Assembly (NCBI RefSeq): GCF_000502955.1
Contig: NZ_AYWO01000031.1
Location: forward strand, 10,489-50,072
DNA length: 39,584 bases
Source of the DNA: Mesorhizobium sp. LNHC252B00
GTDB taxonomy: Bacteria; Pseudomonadota; Alphaproteobacteria; Rhizobiales; Rhizobiaceae
Direction: 5' to 3'
Shown here: one piece after another, positions 8,013-16,594 of the stretch
Layout of the letters: every line of letters begins with the position of its first letter
How positions within the stretch are numbered: position 1 is the stretch's first letter
Program-made: the position numbers and the translations under genes
The notes under the pieces: model-generated
Databases searched by the model: none
Told to the model about the DNA's origin: nothing
What the model saw: only the letters and a program-made list of their open reading frames with translations

Positions 8013-8873
8013 ATGCCCTTTGCCCAGCTCAAAGACCGCGCCCTCATTTCCGTCTCGGGTCCCGATGCCGAGCATTTTTTGCAGAACATCCTGACCACCG
8101 ATCTCGACATATTGGCTCCTGGCGAAGCGAAGCCCGGCGCGCTGCTGACGCCGCAAGGCAAGATCCTTTTCGATTTCCTGATCTCGCGCGCCGGAGAGAA
8201 TGCATTCCGGCTCGAATGCCGTGCCGATATCTCGGACGATTTCATGCGCCGGCTGACGCTCTACAAACTGCGCGCCAAAGTCGAGATTGCCAAATCCGAT
8301 CAGGCGCTTGTCACCGTCGCATGGGGACCTGAATCAACGCCCTCACAATCCGATTCAACGGCGGTGACCGACACGCGCTTTCCGAGCGGCGCCGTCACGC
8401 GCTCCTATAGCAAAACCGATGATCGAAGCGACCTCGCCGCATGGCACGCCTTCCGTATCGCCGGCGGTGTTGCCGAAAGCGGCAGCGACTACCAACTTGG
8501 AGACGCTTTCCCCCATGACGTGCTGTTGGACGAAACCGGCGGTGTCGGTTTCAGAAAGGGCTGCTATGTCGGCCAGGAGGTCGTCTCGCGCATGCAGCAT
8601 CGCGGCACCGCCCGGCGGCGCGTACTGATTGCATCGGCCGACAGGTCCCTACCCGCATCAGGCACCGAGCTAACCGTCGCGGGACGGTCGGTTGGCACGC
8701 TCGGCTCGACTGTCGGCACGACCGGTCTGGCCATTGCCCGCATCGACCGGATCAAGGCGGCGATCGACGCCGGTCAGCCGATCATGGCCGGGGACGCCAC
8801 CGTTTCACTTGCCATCCCGGCTTGGGCAAAATTCGCCTTCCCGCAGGAAGCCGTCAGCGCGGAGGAGGCCTGA
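8013..8873 (+). CDS. ygfZ: YgfZ/GcvT-like folate-binding Fe-S cluster assembly protein
   Basis: 286 aa. The family uses tetrahydrofolate to help mature or repair certain [4Fe-4S] enzymes such as MiaB. The diagnostic motif KGCYVGQE is at 182-189, with the conserved Cys at 184. The N-terminus (SVSGPDAEHFLQNILTTD) matches the aminomethyltransferase fold. The ATG at 8013 gives the usual MPFAQLKDRALI beginning; an in-frame TTG at 7986 is the alternative. Its stop overlaps the start of the HD-domain gene by one base (TGATG), so the two are translationally coupled. It is divergent from the amidohydrolase gene. Confidence 0.88.
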   Translation: MPFAQLKDRALISVSGPDAEHFLQNILTTDLDILAPGEAKPGALLTPQGKILFDFLISRAGENAFRLECRADISDDFMRRLTLYKLRAKVEIAKSDQALVTVAWGPESTPSQSDSTAVTDTRFPSGAVTRSYSKTDDRSDLAAWHAFRIAGGVAESGSDYQLGDAFPHDVLLDETGGVGFRKGCYVGQEVVSRMQHRGTARRRVLIASADRSLPASGTELTVAGRSVGTLGSTVGTTGLAIARIDRIKAAIDAGQPIMAGDATVSLAIPAWAKFAFPQEAVSAEEA

Positions 8874-9508
8874 TGGCGGCCGACCGTGTCGGCGCGCCGG
8901 CACGCGCCTGGCAGCGCATGCTGTCGGGCCGCCGACTCGACCTGCTCGACCCCTCGCCGCTCGATATCGAGATTTCGGACATTGCGCATGGGCTCGCCCG
9001 CGTTGCCCGCTGGAACGGCCAGACCAGCGGCGAACATGCCTTCTCGGTTGCCCAGCACTCGCTTCTGGTCGAGGCGCTGTTCTGCGATCTGATGCCTGAG
9101 GCTTCGCCCGATGCGCGGCTGGCCGCGCTGCTGCACGACGCCCCCGAATATGTCATCGGCGACATGATCTCACCGTTCAAATCGGTGATGGGCGGAAGCT
9201 ACAAGGACTGTGAGTTGCGGTTGCAGCGCGCGATCCATCTGCGCTTCTCGCTGCCGCCGGAACCAGCTGCCGCGCTGCGCAAGGAGATCAAGCGCGCCGA
9301 CCAGATCGCCGCCTATTTCGAGGCGACGCTGCTTGCCGGGTTTTCGACCGCCGAGGCGACCGAATTCTTCGGCCGTCCGCGCGGCTTCAATGCCGACCGC
9401 TTCGACCTCACGCCGCGATCGGTGACCTGGGCGCAGAATGCGTTCCTGAAGCGGTTTTCCGCCATCGAGAGGTCGCGGCATCAGGCTTCGGCGTCCGCGG
9501 TCGGCTAA
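8873..9508 (+). CDS. HD-domain phosphohydrolase (YfbR-like)
   Basis: 211 aa. The metal-dependent phosphohydrolase core has EHAFSVAQHSLLV with His55 and His62, and the HD doublet at 88-89 in ALLHDAPEYVIGD. A further conserved Asp lies in IKRADQIAAYFEA. Proteins of this type are often 5'-deoxynucleotidases acting on dNMPs; substrate assignment here is inference. The start is fixed by the TGATG overlap with ygfZ and by a very strong Shine-Dalgarno, GGAGGAGG, at 8861-8868. Co-translation with ygfZ is therefore likely. No membrane segments are seen. Confidence 0.88.
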   Translation: MAADRVGAPARAWQRMLSGRRLDLLDPSPLDIEISDIAHGLARVARWNGQTSGEHAFSVAQHSLLVEALFCDLMPEASPDARLAALLHDAPEYVIGDMISPFKSVMGGSYKDCELRLQRAIHLRFSLPPEPAAALRKEIKRADQIAAYFEATLLAGFSTAEATEFFGRPRGFNADRFDLTPRSVTWAQNAFLKRFSAIERSRHQASASAVG

Positions 9509-9548
9509 AACGCTAAATTAACCGGCGGCGACCACAGTAGCTCGTTCG

Positions 9549-11708
9549 ATGACGATCCGCAGGCGCCTCATGCCCGTCGCTGATGCCAAGGGTGGTTCGG
9601 CCGTCCCGGATCGGGAGCCCGAAGGCATGGATCGCTCGCGCCATATGGAAGACGAACTGCGCGAACGGAACGAACGTTTTTCGGCCGCGGTCGAAAACAT
9701 GTCGCATGGCCTTTGCATGTTCGACGCCGACGAGCGGATGATCATCTGCAACGGCAATTATATCAACATCTTCTGTCTCGACCCCAAGGTGATACGGCCC
9801 GGCATCCCGTTCCTCGACATTCTGCGCCATAGCGTCGACATAGGCATCGCCTCGGAAAGCGCCGAACAGCTCTACGCCATCCGCAAGCCCTATATCGACC
9901 AGGCAAAACCCTCGACCTATGAGGAGACGTTGTCGGATGGTCGCATCATCAACATCTCGCATCGCCCGCTGGCTCTGGGCGGCTGGGTCTCGATCTACGA
10001 GGACATCACCGAACAGCGGCGCGCCGAACAAGAGCTCAAGGAGCAGCACCGCCGCTTCGACGCCGCGCTCGCCAACATGTCGCAGGGCCTGCTGATGTAT
10101 GACGCCGATGGCAAGATGATCGTGCGCAACGGGCGTTTTCTGGAACTCTACAAAGTCACCGCGGCGGACTTCCCGCTCGGGACGACGCACCGCGACGCAC
10201 TCGAACGATTGCTGGAACTTGGCATCTATACGAAGATCGACGTCGATAGCGAAGTCGCCAAAACCGAAGCCTGCCTAGTGGCAGGGAAAATGCATTCGGC
10301 GTATCGGCATCTTACCGACGGCAGGACGATTCTGGTCACACGCCAGCCGATGAGCGGCGGCTGGGTGGCGACCTTCGACGACGTCACCGAACGCCGCCGC
10401 ACCGAAGAGCGCATGACACATCTTGCGCATCACGACACGCTGACCGGGTTGCCCAACCGCCAGATGTTTCGCGAACGCCTCGATCTTGCGTTGGAAGATC
10501 CGGCGGCTACGCCGCTAGCAATCTTCTCGCTCGATCTGGATCGCTTCAAGGCCATCAACGACAGCTGGGGGCACCCGGCCGGCGACTGGCTGCTGAAGAC
10601 CGTGGCCGACAGGCTGCAGCGTTGCCTGCGCAGTGAAACGGATGTCGTCGCCCGTTTCGGCGGCGACGAATTCGTCATTATCCAGTTCAATTTCAAGGGT
10701 ATCGCCGATGCTGAGAAACTGGCGAAGCGGATCGTCGAAACGATCGCAAAACCCTTCCGCGACAAGAGCCGCGATATGCATGTCGGCATCAGCATGGGCA
10801 TCGCTGTGTTTCCCGACGATGGCAGCGACGCCGATACGCTGCTGAAAAACGCCGATACGGCGCTCTACCGGGCGAAGAGCGAAGGGCGCAATCTGTACCG
10901 TTTTTTCGAGCCCGGAATGGACGCCATGGTGCGGGCACGACGCGCACTCGAGACCGACCTCGAGGCAGCGCTGCCTCGACAGGAGTTCGATCTCGATTTC
11001 CAGCCCATCATGAACATCGCCTCCGGTGAGATCGTCGGTGCCGAAGCCTTGATGCGCTGGCATTCGCCAGAGCGGGGCACGGTGGCGCCCGACAAGTTCA
11101 TTCCGGTCGCCGAAGAAATCGGACTGATCGTGCCGCTTGGCGAGTGGGCGCTGAGAAAGGCTTGCACCGCTGCGGCAGGCTGGCCGGCCGGCCTGCGCAT
11201 CGCGGTCAATGTCTCGGCCGTGCAGCTCAAAAGCGGCGGCTTTGCCCGTAGCGTCATCTCGGCTCTCGCCTTTTCCGGCGTGCCCGCCGACCGGCTGGAA
11301 CTGGAAATAACCGAAACCGTGCTGATGGATGAGAGTGAAGCCGTGCTGAGGACATTGCGGCAGTTGCGCGGGCTCGGCATTCGCATCGCGCTCGACGATT
11401 TCGGCACCGGCTATTCCTCGCTCGGTTATCTCAGGCGTTTTCCCGTCGACAAGATCAAGATCGACCGTTCGTTCATCCACGACCTGGGCAATCGCGACAC
11501 TGCGGCGATCGTTCGCACCGTCATCGGGCTGGGTGCCGAGCTTGGCATCACCGTCACCGCCGAGGGTGTCGAGACCGAGGCGCAGCTCGACATGCTGAGA
11601 GGCAATGGCTGTAACGAGGCGCAGGGCTATCTGATCGGCGTGCCGTCAAAGGCGGCCGATATTCAGCGCCTGTTAGAATCCCGTTCGGTGCATAGCCAAA
11701 CCGGGTGA
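9549..11708 (+). CDS. PAS-PAS-GGDEF-EAL cyclic-di-GMP signalling protein
   Basis: Up to 719 aa, with no membrane segment, so a cytosolic sensor. Two tandem PAS domains, about 40-155 and 165-280, share the pattern NMS.GL.M.DAD. The diguanylate cyclase domain (about 285-450) has an intact GGDEF at 371-375 after RF. The inhibitory I-site position reads SETD rather than RxxD, so product inhibition is probably absent. The phosphodiesterase domain (about 465-710) keeps EAL at 499-501, NVSAVQL, EITETV, DDFGTGYSS at 616-624, KIDRSF and AEGVETE, so it looks catalytically able. The first ATG lacks a Shine-Dalgarno; an in-frame ATG at 9627 (MDRSRHMEDE) is preceded by GGGAG and may be the true start. Net direction of activity cannot be read from sequence. 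Confidence 0.95.
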   Translation: MTIRRRLMPVADAKGGSAVPDREPEGMDRSRHMEDELRERNERFSAAVENMSHGLCMFDADERMIICNGNYINIFCLDPKVIRPGIPFLDILRHSVDIGIASESAEQLYAIRKPYIDQAKPSTYEETLSDGRIINISHRPLALGGWVSIYEDITEQRRAEQELKEQHRRFDAALANMSQGLLMYDADGKMIVRNGRFLELYKVTAADFPLGTTHRDALERLLELGIYTKIDVDSEVAKTEACLVAGKMHSAYRHLTDGRTILVTRQPMSGGWVATFDDVTERRRTEERMTHLAHHDTLTGLPNRQMFRERLDLALEDPAATPLAIFSLDLDRFKAINDSWGHPAGDWLLKTVADRLQRCLRSETDVVARFGGDEFVIIQFNFKGIADAEKLAKRIVETIAKPFRDKSRDMHVGISMGIAVFPDDGSDADTLLKNADTALYRAKSEGRNLYRFFEPGMDAMVRARRALETDLEAALPRQEFDLDFQPIMNIASGEIVGAEALMRWHSPERGTVAPDKFIPVAEEIGLIVPLGEWALRKACTAAAGWPAGLRIAVNVSAVQLKSGGFARSVISALAFSGVPADRLELEITETVLMDESEAVLRTLRQLRGLGIRIALDDFGTGYSSLGYLRRFPVDKIKIDRSFIHDLGNRDTAAIVRTVIGLGAELGITVTAEGVETEAQLDMLRGNGCNEAQGYLIGVPSKAADIQRLLESRSVHSQTG

Positions 11709-11718
11709 GCGGCCGTCA

Positions 11719-11909
11719 TCAGCGTAGCATCTCGATGTATTTGCCGTGAAAGCTGACATAGCTCGGCTCTACCACCTTCAAATGCCCTCCGATCAGCGTA
11801 TGAAACTGCGGCAGTTGATGAAATGGCACACCGCGTGATGCTCGGCATGCAAGCCTATGCGGTTTATGTCAGCCGCGATGTGATGCACACGGAGCTCGCC
11901 CGGTCCCCA
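11719..11909 (-). pseudogene. Remnant of a fatty-acid desaturase 3' end (frameshifted)
   Basis: Leftward translation gives two pieces in different frames. The upstream piece reads INRIGLHAEHHAV and the downstream piece PFHQLPQFHTLIGGHLKV, ending HGKYIEMLR and a stop at 11719-11721. HAEHH is the third histidine box (HxxHH) of membrane fatty-acid desaturases, and the following LPQFH matches their C-terminus. The join needs a one-base frame change near 11845. Upstream of about 11909 the frame hits a stop and the rest of the gene (about 250 codons) is missing. It is a decayed fragment between two intact genes. Confidence 0.6.
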
Positions 11910-11972
11910 TCACGAAAGGTGCGGTAAATTTCCTTGCGAATTCAGCCGGCAAAAACCTCGAAGCCCGGTTGA

Positions 11973-13436
11973 CTACCGCCCCGGTCGATCCAGCCGCTCC
12001 AGGAACCACTGCGTCAGACGCACCCAGACTTCGTCCTTTTCGCCGGAGTCCTCCCAGCCGTGGTCGAGGTTAGGGTTGTCGTTCACCTCGATGACGAAGA
12101 CGCCGTCCTTGGTTTCCTTAAGGTCGACGCCATAGAGCCCGTCACCGATGCAGCGCGCCGCCTTTACCGCCGTCTCGACGACATGCGCCGGCGTTTCCTT
12201 CAGCGTGAAGGTCTTGATGCCGCCCTGGTCGGGCTTGCCGTTGGCCTTGTGGTTGACGATCTGCCAGTGCTTCTTGGCCATCAGATAATGCACGGCAAAC
12301 AGTGGCTGGCCGCCGAGCACGCCGACGCGCCAGTCATATTCGGTCGGAATGAACTTCTGCGCGATCAGAAGATCGGAATCCTCCAGCCATTCGGTGGCGA
12401 GCGTCTTCAGTTCATCGAAGTTGGCGCACTTCTTGACGCCGCGTGAGAATGACGAATCCGGGATTTTCAGCACCAGCGGAAAGCCCAGTGTCTGTGCCGC
12501 CAGTTCGAGGTCCGAGGTACCGGCGATCATCACCGTCGGCGGCACCGGCACCTTGTTGTAGGCCATCAGCTCGTTGAGATAGACCTTGTTGGTGCAGCGG
12601 ATCATCGACAACGGATCGTCGATGACCGGCATGCCTTCCTGCTGGGCCCGGCGGGCGAAGCGATAGGTGTGGTTGGAGATCGAAGTCGTCTCGCGGATGA
12701 ACAGCGCGTCGTAGTTCGCGAGCTTGGCGAGGTCCCGCTTGGTGATAGGCTCGATTTCGACGCCCATTTTTTCGGCGATCTTGGCCCAGTAGCGCAGCGA
12801 CGATATCTCCGACGGCGGCAATTCCTCATGTGGATCGACCAGCGTGGCGAAGGTGTAGCGCGCCGGCGTGCGGCCCTTGGTGTCGCGCCACTCGCGGTTG
12901 GTGTAGGTCTCCAGGCACTGGATGAAGTTTTTTTCCTCGTCCTCGGTCATGCGCGCCAGCGGATGGAAGCCGATCTTGCGGATCGAGGCCCATTCGGCGC
13001 TGTCCTTGATGTGGACTTCGAGCGCCGGTGCGCGGAACCAGTCGAACAACAGCTTGGCGAAACGGTCCCAGATTTTCGACGGCCCGATGCCGAAGAAGAT
13101 GCAGACTTTTTGCGGGAAGGCGCCGCCGAGGTCCTTGCGGCATTTGTTGAGCGCCAGCTCCAGTTCCGGCAGCGCGTGCTCATAAAGCTTGCGCTCCGAC
13201 AGGTCGATCATCGTCTCGACCGTCGGGATCACCTTATGCCCGCGCGAGCTTGCCAGCAGCGAGGCATAGTAGCCTCGGCTCTGGTAGGCGTAGTTGTTCG
13301 AGAGGTTGATGACTTTCGGGCGCTGGCCGCGAAACAACGAAGGATGCGCGAGATAGTCGCGATTGGTGATGATCTTATGTGGTGTCGCCACCTGGTCGAG
13401 ATCGCTCTGCCTGCCTGTAAGAATAACCCAGGTCAT
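11973..13436 (-). CDS. RimK-family ATP-grasp ligase with N-terminal RLAN-like domain
   Basis: 487 aa. The N-terminal half (1 to about 200) matches the RimK-like ATP-grasp N-terminal domain, for example VINLSNNYAYQSRGYYASLL. The C-terminal half (about 270-480) is an ATP-grasp fold. It has the nucleotide-binding lysine region PLVLKIPDSSFSRGVKK (320-336), LIAQKFIPTEYDWRVGVLGG, and the Mg-binding EVNDNP with Glu450 and Asn452. The family ligates an amino acid (often Glu) or peptide to a carboxylate via an acyl phosphate. It starts five nt after the stop of the GNAT-C39 gene, so the two form one operon and probably one pathway. Substrate and product are unknown. No signal peptide, so cytosolic. 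Confidence 0.88.
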   Translation of the reverse strand: MTWVILTGRQSDLDQVATPHKIITNRDYLAHPSLFRGQRPKVINLSNNYAYQSRGYYASLLASSRGHKVIPTVETMIDLSERKLYEHALPELELALNKCRKDLGGAFPQKVCIFFGIGPSKIWDRFAKLLFDWFRAPALEVHIKDSAEWASIRKIGFHPLARMTEDEEKNFIQCLETYTNREWRDTKGRTPARYTFATLVDPHEELPPSEISSLRYWAKIAEKMGVEIEPITKRDLAKLANYDALFIRETTSISNHTYRFARRAQQEGMPVIDDPLSMIRCTNKVYLNELMAYNKVPVPPTVMIAGTSDLELAAQTLGFPLVLKIPDSSFSRGVKKCANFDELKTLATEWLEDSDLLIAQKFIPTEYDWRVGVLGGQPLFAVHYLMAKKHWQIVNHKANGKPDQGGIKTFTLKETPAHVVETAVKAARCIGDGLYGVDLKETKDGVFVIEVNDNPNLDHGWEDSGEKDEVWVRLTQWFLERLDRPGR

Positions 13437-13441
13437 TGTTA

Positions 13442-14539
13442 TCAGCGCTTTCCCAGAGTGATGGCGGCACGCAGTCCGTCGCGGCCAAACTGCGCCATGT
13501 TCATGAAGATGCCGTAAGGCACGGGAATATTGGCGGCATCAAGGATCGTCTCCTGCCTTTCGTCCTCGACCCAAGGATCGTGGATCAGGATATGGTCGCC
13601 GTCATCGCCGATCGCCAGCACCCAATGCGGCACCTTCTTTCCGAACATCAGGAAGCCGCTGATCAGCACCAGCACCAGTTTTCCCCCAGCGATCGCGGCC
13701 CTGATATCGTCGATGGTGAACGGACGGTAATTCACCGGGATGCCGTAAAGTTCCGCGCGCCGGCGAAAGTCGACCTGGGCCAGTTCCATCACCCGGCGCT
13801 TGTCCTCGCTGCGCACCGATTGCAGGAACAGCGCGCCGTAGAAGGAGACGTAGACCTCCGCCGCAAGCCCGCTTTCGTACCCCGAGACAGCAAGGCCGAA
13901 AGGCTCACAGCCGCCCGGCCCCGACATCATGAAGACGGTCGTCGCCTCGCGCCACAGGCGGATTTCCATGACCGGATCCGGCACGAAGCCGCGATCGAAA
14001 TTGGCCATGGCCATCATCAGGCAGCACGGGCCGCAAGTGAATTCGCAAGTCTGCTGATAGAACGGCACCTTGGTGGCGATCGGAACGTCGCCGCGCAAGG
14101 TCTTTTCGTAGCGCAGCGCCGTCTCGCCATCCTCATAGTAGCCTGGTTCGCGGCCGATCTTGCGATAGCCGGCTTGTTCGTAGATGCAGATCGCGCGGCT
14201 GTTGTCCTCGCGCACCTCGAGACGCAGCATCATGCGATCGTGTTCGAAGGCGGCCTCTTCGGCGGATCCGAGCAGCATGCGGCCGACACCTAGCCCACCG
14301 AAAAACGGACCGGTGGCGATCGAATACAGGCGCGCCACACCGCTTCCCTTGCGAAACAGCACGATCGCGTAGCCGGCCACGCGGCCATCGACTTCGGCGA
14401 CCAGGGTCTCGGCGGTTTCACGTTCGATGAACAGGCGGAAGGAGCGGCGGGAAATACGGTCGGTCGAGAAAACAGCTTTCTCTATGGCGGCGAGATCATC
14501 GACGTCAGACGCGCGGGCCGTGCGGATCTCGGCAGGCAT
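13442..14539 (-). CDS. GNAT acetyltransferase fused to a C39-like cysteine peptidase
   Basis: 365 aa, two domains. The N-terminal GNAT domain (1 to about 148) has the acetyl-CoA loop GGLGVGRMLL at 81-90 and the IYEQAGYRKIGR segment near 119-130, as in RimI-like N-acetyltransferases. The C-terminal papain/C39-like domain (about 155-345) has oxyanion Gln163, nucleophile Cys169 in TCGPCC, His305 in PHWVLAIG and Asp321 in IHDPW, so the catalytic set is complete. There is no signal peptide or transporter, unlike bacteriocin-exporting C39 proteins. It is the first gene of an operon with the RimK-like ligase (5-nt gap). The pair suggests making, trimming or capping a short peptide or modified protein tail; that is inference. 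Confidence 0.88.
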   Translation of the reverse strand: MPAEIRTARASDVDDLAAIEKAVFSTDRISRRSFRLFIERETAETLVAEVDGRVAGYAIVLFRKGSGVARLYSIATGPFFGGLGVGRMLLGSAEEAAFEHDRMMLRLEVREDNSRAICIYEQAGYRKIGREPGYYEDGETALRYEKTLRGDVPIATKVPFYQQTCEFTCGPCCLMMAMANFDRGFVPDPVMEIRLWREATTVFMMSGPGGCEPFGLAVSGYESGLAAEVYVSFYGALFLQSVRSEDKRRVMELAQVDFRRRAELYGIPVNYRPFTIDDIRAAIAGGKLVLVLISGFLMFGKKVPHWVLAIGDDGDHILIHDPWVEDERQETILDAANIPVPYGIFMNMAQFGRDGLRAAITLGKR

Positions 14540-14743
14540 GCGGCTTCAGAGAACCTCGATTGGTGGTGGGAAATGCCCTACTTGAAACGTTCAAGACATC
14601 AGTCGAAATACTGACGGCCAGAAAGCGCTATCGCACCTCGAATAGGGCCGAATTGTGACAGATTCGACAGCAGTCGGCGATGTAAAAACGCGTTGAACCA
14701 GATCACCAACATAGATCGGTGTTGCCATCAAAAGCGGCGCCTT

Positions 14744-15535
14744 TCAACTGGCCAGGCCGGCCAGAAGCTGACCATAGGCGCTCTTTGCCACGATGGCCAA
14801 TTGCTCGCGCGGCAGCGAGCCGACGACGGCGCAGCCATAGCCCTTGTCCAGCCAGTAGACGGCCCGGGGACCGTCCTGCGCCGATGCATAAGTTCCCTTG
14901 GCGTTCTCCGCTGATTGTGCCGTCACGAAGAGAGATATGCGCTGGCCCTTGTCGTCCTCGTAGAGCAGCATCGCGGCCTTGCTCTCTCCGGCTGGCAGCA
15001 ACCGGCCGCCGACCAACTGGAAACCGTTCGCGGTCAGGTCCGGCGCCACCAGCTTCAGCCCTACCCGATTGGACAGCCAGGTCTCCAGATGATCCTTGTC
15101 GCTGGCCGGCACTTCGACCGCATGCCGCTTTTCAGCGGCGAAGACGACATGGGCCGCGATTGCCTGCTCGGCCAGCCGATCCTCCGCCGGGTTCTCCAGC
15201 CCGATGCCATCGATGCCGGCAAGGTAGCCGCCAAGCCCGCCGGCGACCACAAGCACAGCAGCGGCCGCGGCAAGCCACCAGCGCGAGCGTGGCATCGCGA
15301 CCTTGACCGGTGCCTCGCCGAGCACGACCTTGCGCAACCGCGCAGGCACGGGTTCGTCCAGCACTCCGGCGAAGGCGGCCTGCAATGCCGTCCGATCGGC
15401 GGTGAAGCGGGCACTCTTGGCCTTCATCTCGGGATTGGCGTCGAGCCAGGCTTCGTAGGCGGCGCGCTCGTCGGCGGGCAGTTCGCCGTCGAGCGCCATG
15501 TGGATGTCACGTTCGGAAAAGTCGCGGCGGATCAT
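14744..15535 (-). CDS. Membrane-anchored anti-sigma factor
   Basis: 263 aa. The cytoplasmic N-terminal region (about 1-80) begins MIRRDFSERDIHMALDGELP, like zinc-less anti-sigma domains. One membrane helix lies at about 86-106 (WWLAAAAAVLVVAGGLGGYL). The large extracytoplasmic domain (about 110-263) carries HLETWLSNRVGLKLVAPDLT and GGRLLPAGESKAAMLLYEDD. Single-pass topology fits a factor that releases its sigma partner on an envelope signal. Its start overlaps the sigma gene stop by ATGA, so the two are coupled. The HxxxCxxC zinc motif of ZAS anti-sigmas is absent. Confidence 0.85.
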   Translation of the reverse strand: MIRRDFSERDIHMALDGELPADERAAYEAWLDANPEMKAKSARFTADRTALQAAFAGVLDEPVPARLRKVVLGEAPVKVAMPRSRWWLAAAAAVLVVAGGLGGYLAGIDGIGLENPAEDRLAEQAIAAHVVFAAEKRHAVEVPASDKDHLETWLSNRVGLKLVAPDLTANGFQLVGGRLLPAGESKAAMLLYEDDKGQRISLFVTAQSAENAKGTYASAQDGPRAVYWLDKGYGCAVVGSLPREQLAIVAKSAYGQLLAGLAS

Positions 15536-16050
15536 TTCTCGACGATCCTTATCGCGCGGCGACGCGCCGTGTCGTCCAGCAATCCGCGCAATTCCTCACG
15601 CCCGCGCGCGATGCGCGACATCAGCGTGCCGGCGGGCACGGCCAGAATGCTGGCGGCTTCGGCATAGGAGAAGCCTTCGATGGCAACCATGACCAGGGCT
15701 GCGCGGCGGTCGGGGCTGATCGCCTGCAACGCGTCGATGATCTCGCGCGAGGCGATGCTCTCCATCTGCTCGGACGGCTGGGCGACTGCCTCAGCGGCCG
15801 CTAATGGCAGCATCGCCGCCTCGCCGCGGCGGTTCACCTTGCGCATCTGGTCGATGAACAAATGATGCATGATCGTAAACAGCCACCTACGGGGGCTTTC
15901 TCCTGTCTGCCAGTTGTCGAGCCGCACAAGCGCCCGCTCGAGGCAATCCTGGACGAGATCGTCGGCAGCGTCGCGGTCGCGCAAAAGCGAGCGTGCGTAG
16001 CGGCGCAGGCGCGGTATTTCGCCAAGGATTGCTGCCTTCTTTTCGTCCAT
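15532..16050 (-). CDS. ECF-type RNA polymerase sigma factor
   Basis: 172 aa, two-domain sigma-70 of the extracytoplasmic-function class. Region 2 (about 8-75) has DAADDLVQDCLERAL and RRWLFTIMHHLFIDQMRK. Region 4 (about 103-160) has the helix-turn-helix GFSYAEAASILAVPAGTLMS. It should direct RNA polymerase to a stress regulon held in check by the anti-sigma encoded next (4-nt overlap). The ATG at 16050 gives the common ECF beginning MDEKKAAILGEIPRLRRYAR; an in-frame ATG at 16074 is the alternative, and the open frame beyond that looks non-coding. It is divergent from the toxin-antitoxin pair. The regulon is unknown. Confidence 0.92.
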   Translation of the reverse strand: MDEKKAAILGEIPRLRRYARSLLRDRDAADDLVQDCLERALVRLDNWQTGESPRRWLFTIMHHLFIDQMRKVNRRGEAAMLPLAAAEAVAQPSEQMESIASREIIDALQAISPDRRAALVMVAIEGFSYAEAASILAVPAGTLMSRIARGREELRGLLDDTARRRAIRIVEK

Positions 16051-16274
16051 GACCGCTGTTTCTGAGGTCACCATTGTTGATAGCGATTGAACGCGCCTTC
16101 CGAGCGCGGCGCAAGCGGCCAGCGCGAAGCGGTCCGCCGCCCCGGTCACCCAAGCAATGAGATAACGACATGACCGGCTAAATTATTCCCGGCAGAAAAC
16201 TGAGAGGGTATCTCGTCTTTCCGCACGATAGACGAAAACGCATCCGGCAGAATTGAAAATCCGCCCGGGAAAAT

Positions 16275-16320
16275 GTATATTCAAAATCGTATATTCTGTA
16301 TATTCAACTTAAGATATACG
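16275..16320 (+). promoter_or_regulatory. Iterated operator-like sites upstream of the vapBC-type pair
   Basis: Three direct copies of GTATATTC lie at 16275-16282, 16289-16296 and 16298-16305. A reverse copy, GATATACG, follows at 16313-16320, 20 nt before the antitoxin start. The A/T-rich block also supplies the only plausible promoter. This arrangement fits cooperative autorepression by the antitoxin-toxin complex; the binding itself is inferred. Confidence 0.55.
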
Positions 16321-16339
16321 TCTGACGAGGAAGCCGAGT

Positions 16340-16594
16340 ATGTCGCTTTACATCCGTGATGACGAGGTCGACGCGCTGGCTCGCCAGTTGCAGTCTGCGA
16401 TCAAGGCGCCGACAAAGACGGAAGCGGTCCGGATTGCCCTCAAGCGCGAGCTTGAACGGACGAACGCCGTCCTTCCATTGAGCGAGCGCATCAAGAAGTT
16501 TCAGGACGCTGCAAGCGCGCTTGGTCCTCGTGACCCGAACTTCGACATGAAAAAATTCATGGACGAAGGATGGGGAGAACCTGATGTTCCTTGA
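16340..16594 (+). CDS. VapB-family antitoxin (PSK transcription-factor type)
   Basis: 84 aa. The start MSLYIRDDEVDALARQLQSA, followed by PTKTEAVRIALKREL, is typical of the Rv0623/PSK_trans_fac antitoxins, with a ribbon-helix-helix-like N-terminus for DNA binding. The C-terminal stretch (FDMKKFMDEGWGEPDVP) would wrap the toxin. The coding end overlaps the PIN toxin start by 11 nt, so the two are coupled. Iterated repeats lie directly upstream. It neutralises the toxin and probably represses its own operon. Confidence 0.85.
   Translation: MSLYIRDDEVDALARQLQSAIKAPTKTEAVRIALKRELERTNAVLPLSERIKKFQDAASALGPRDPNFDMKKFMDEGWGEPDVP

Noticed and set aside
7932..8156. Upstream extension of the dihydroorotase-like gene
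   Set aside because: It overlaps the divergent ygfZ start and its translation is not like the family.
12669..13517. A 282-codon open frame opposite the ATP-grasp gene
   Set aside because: Same explanation; the opposite strand has all ATP-grasp motifs.
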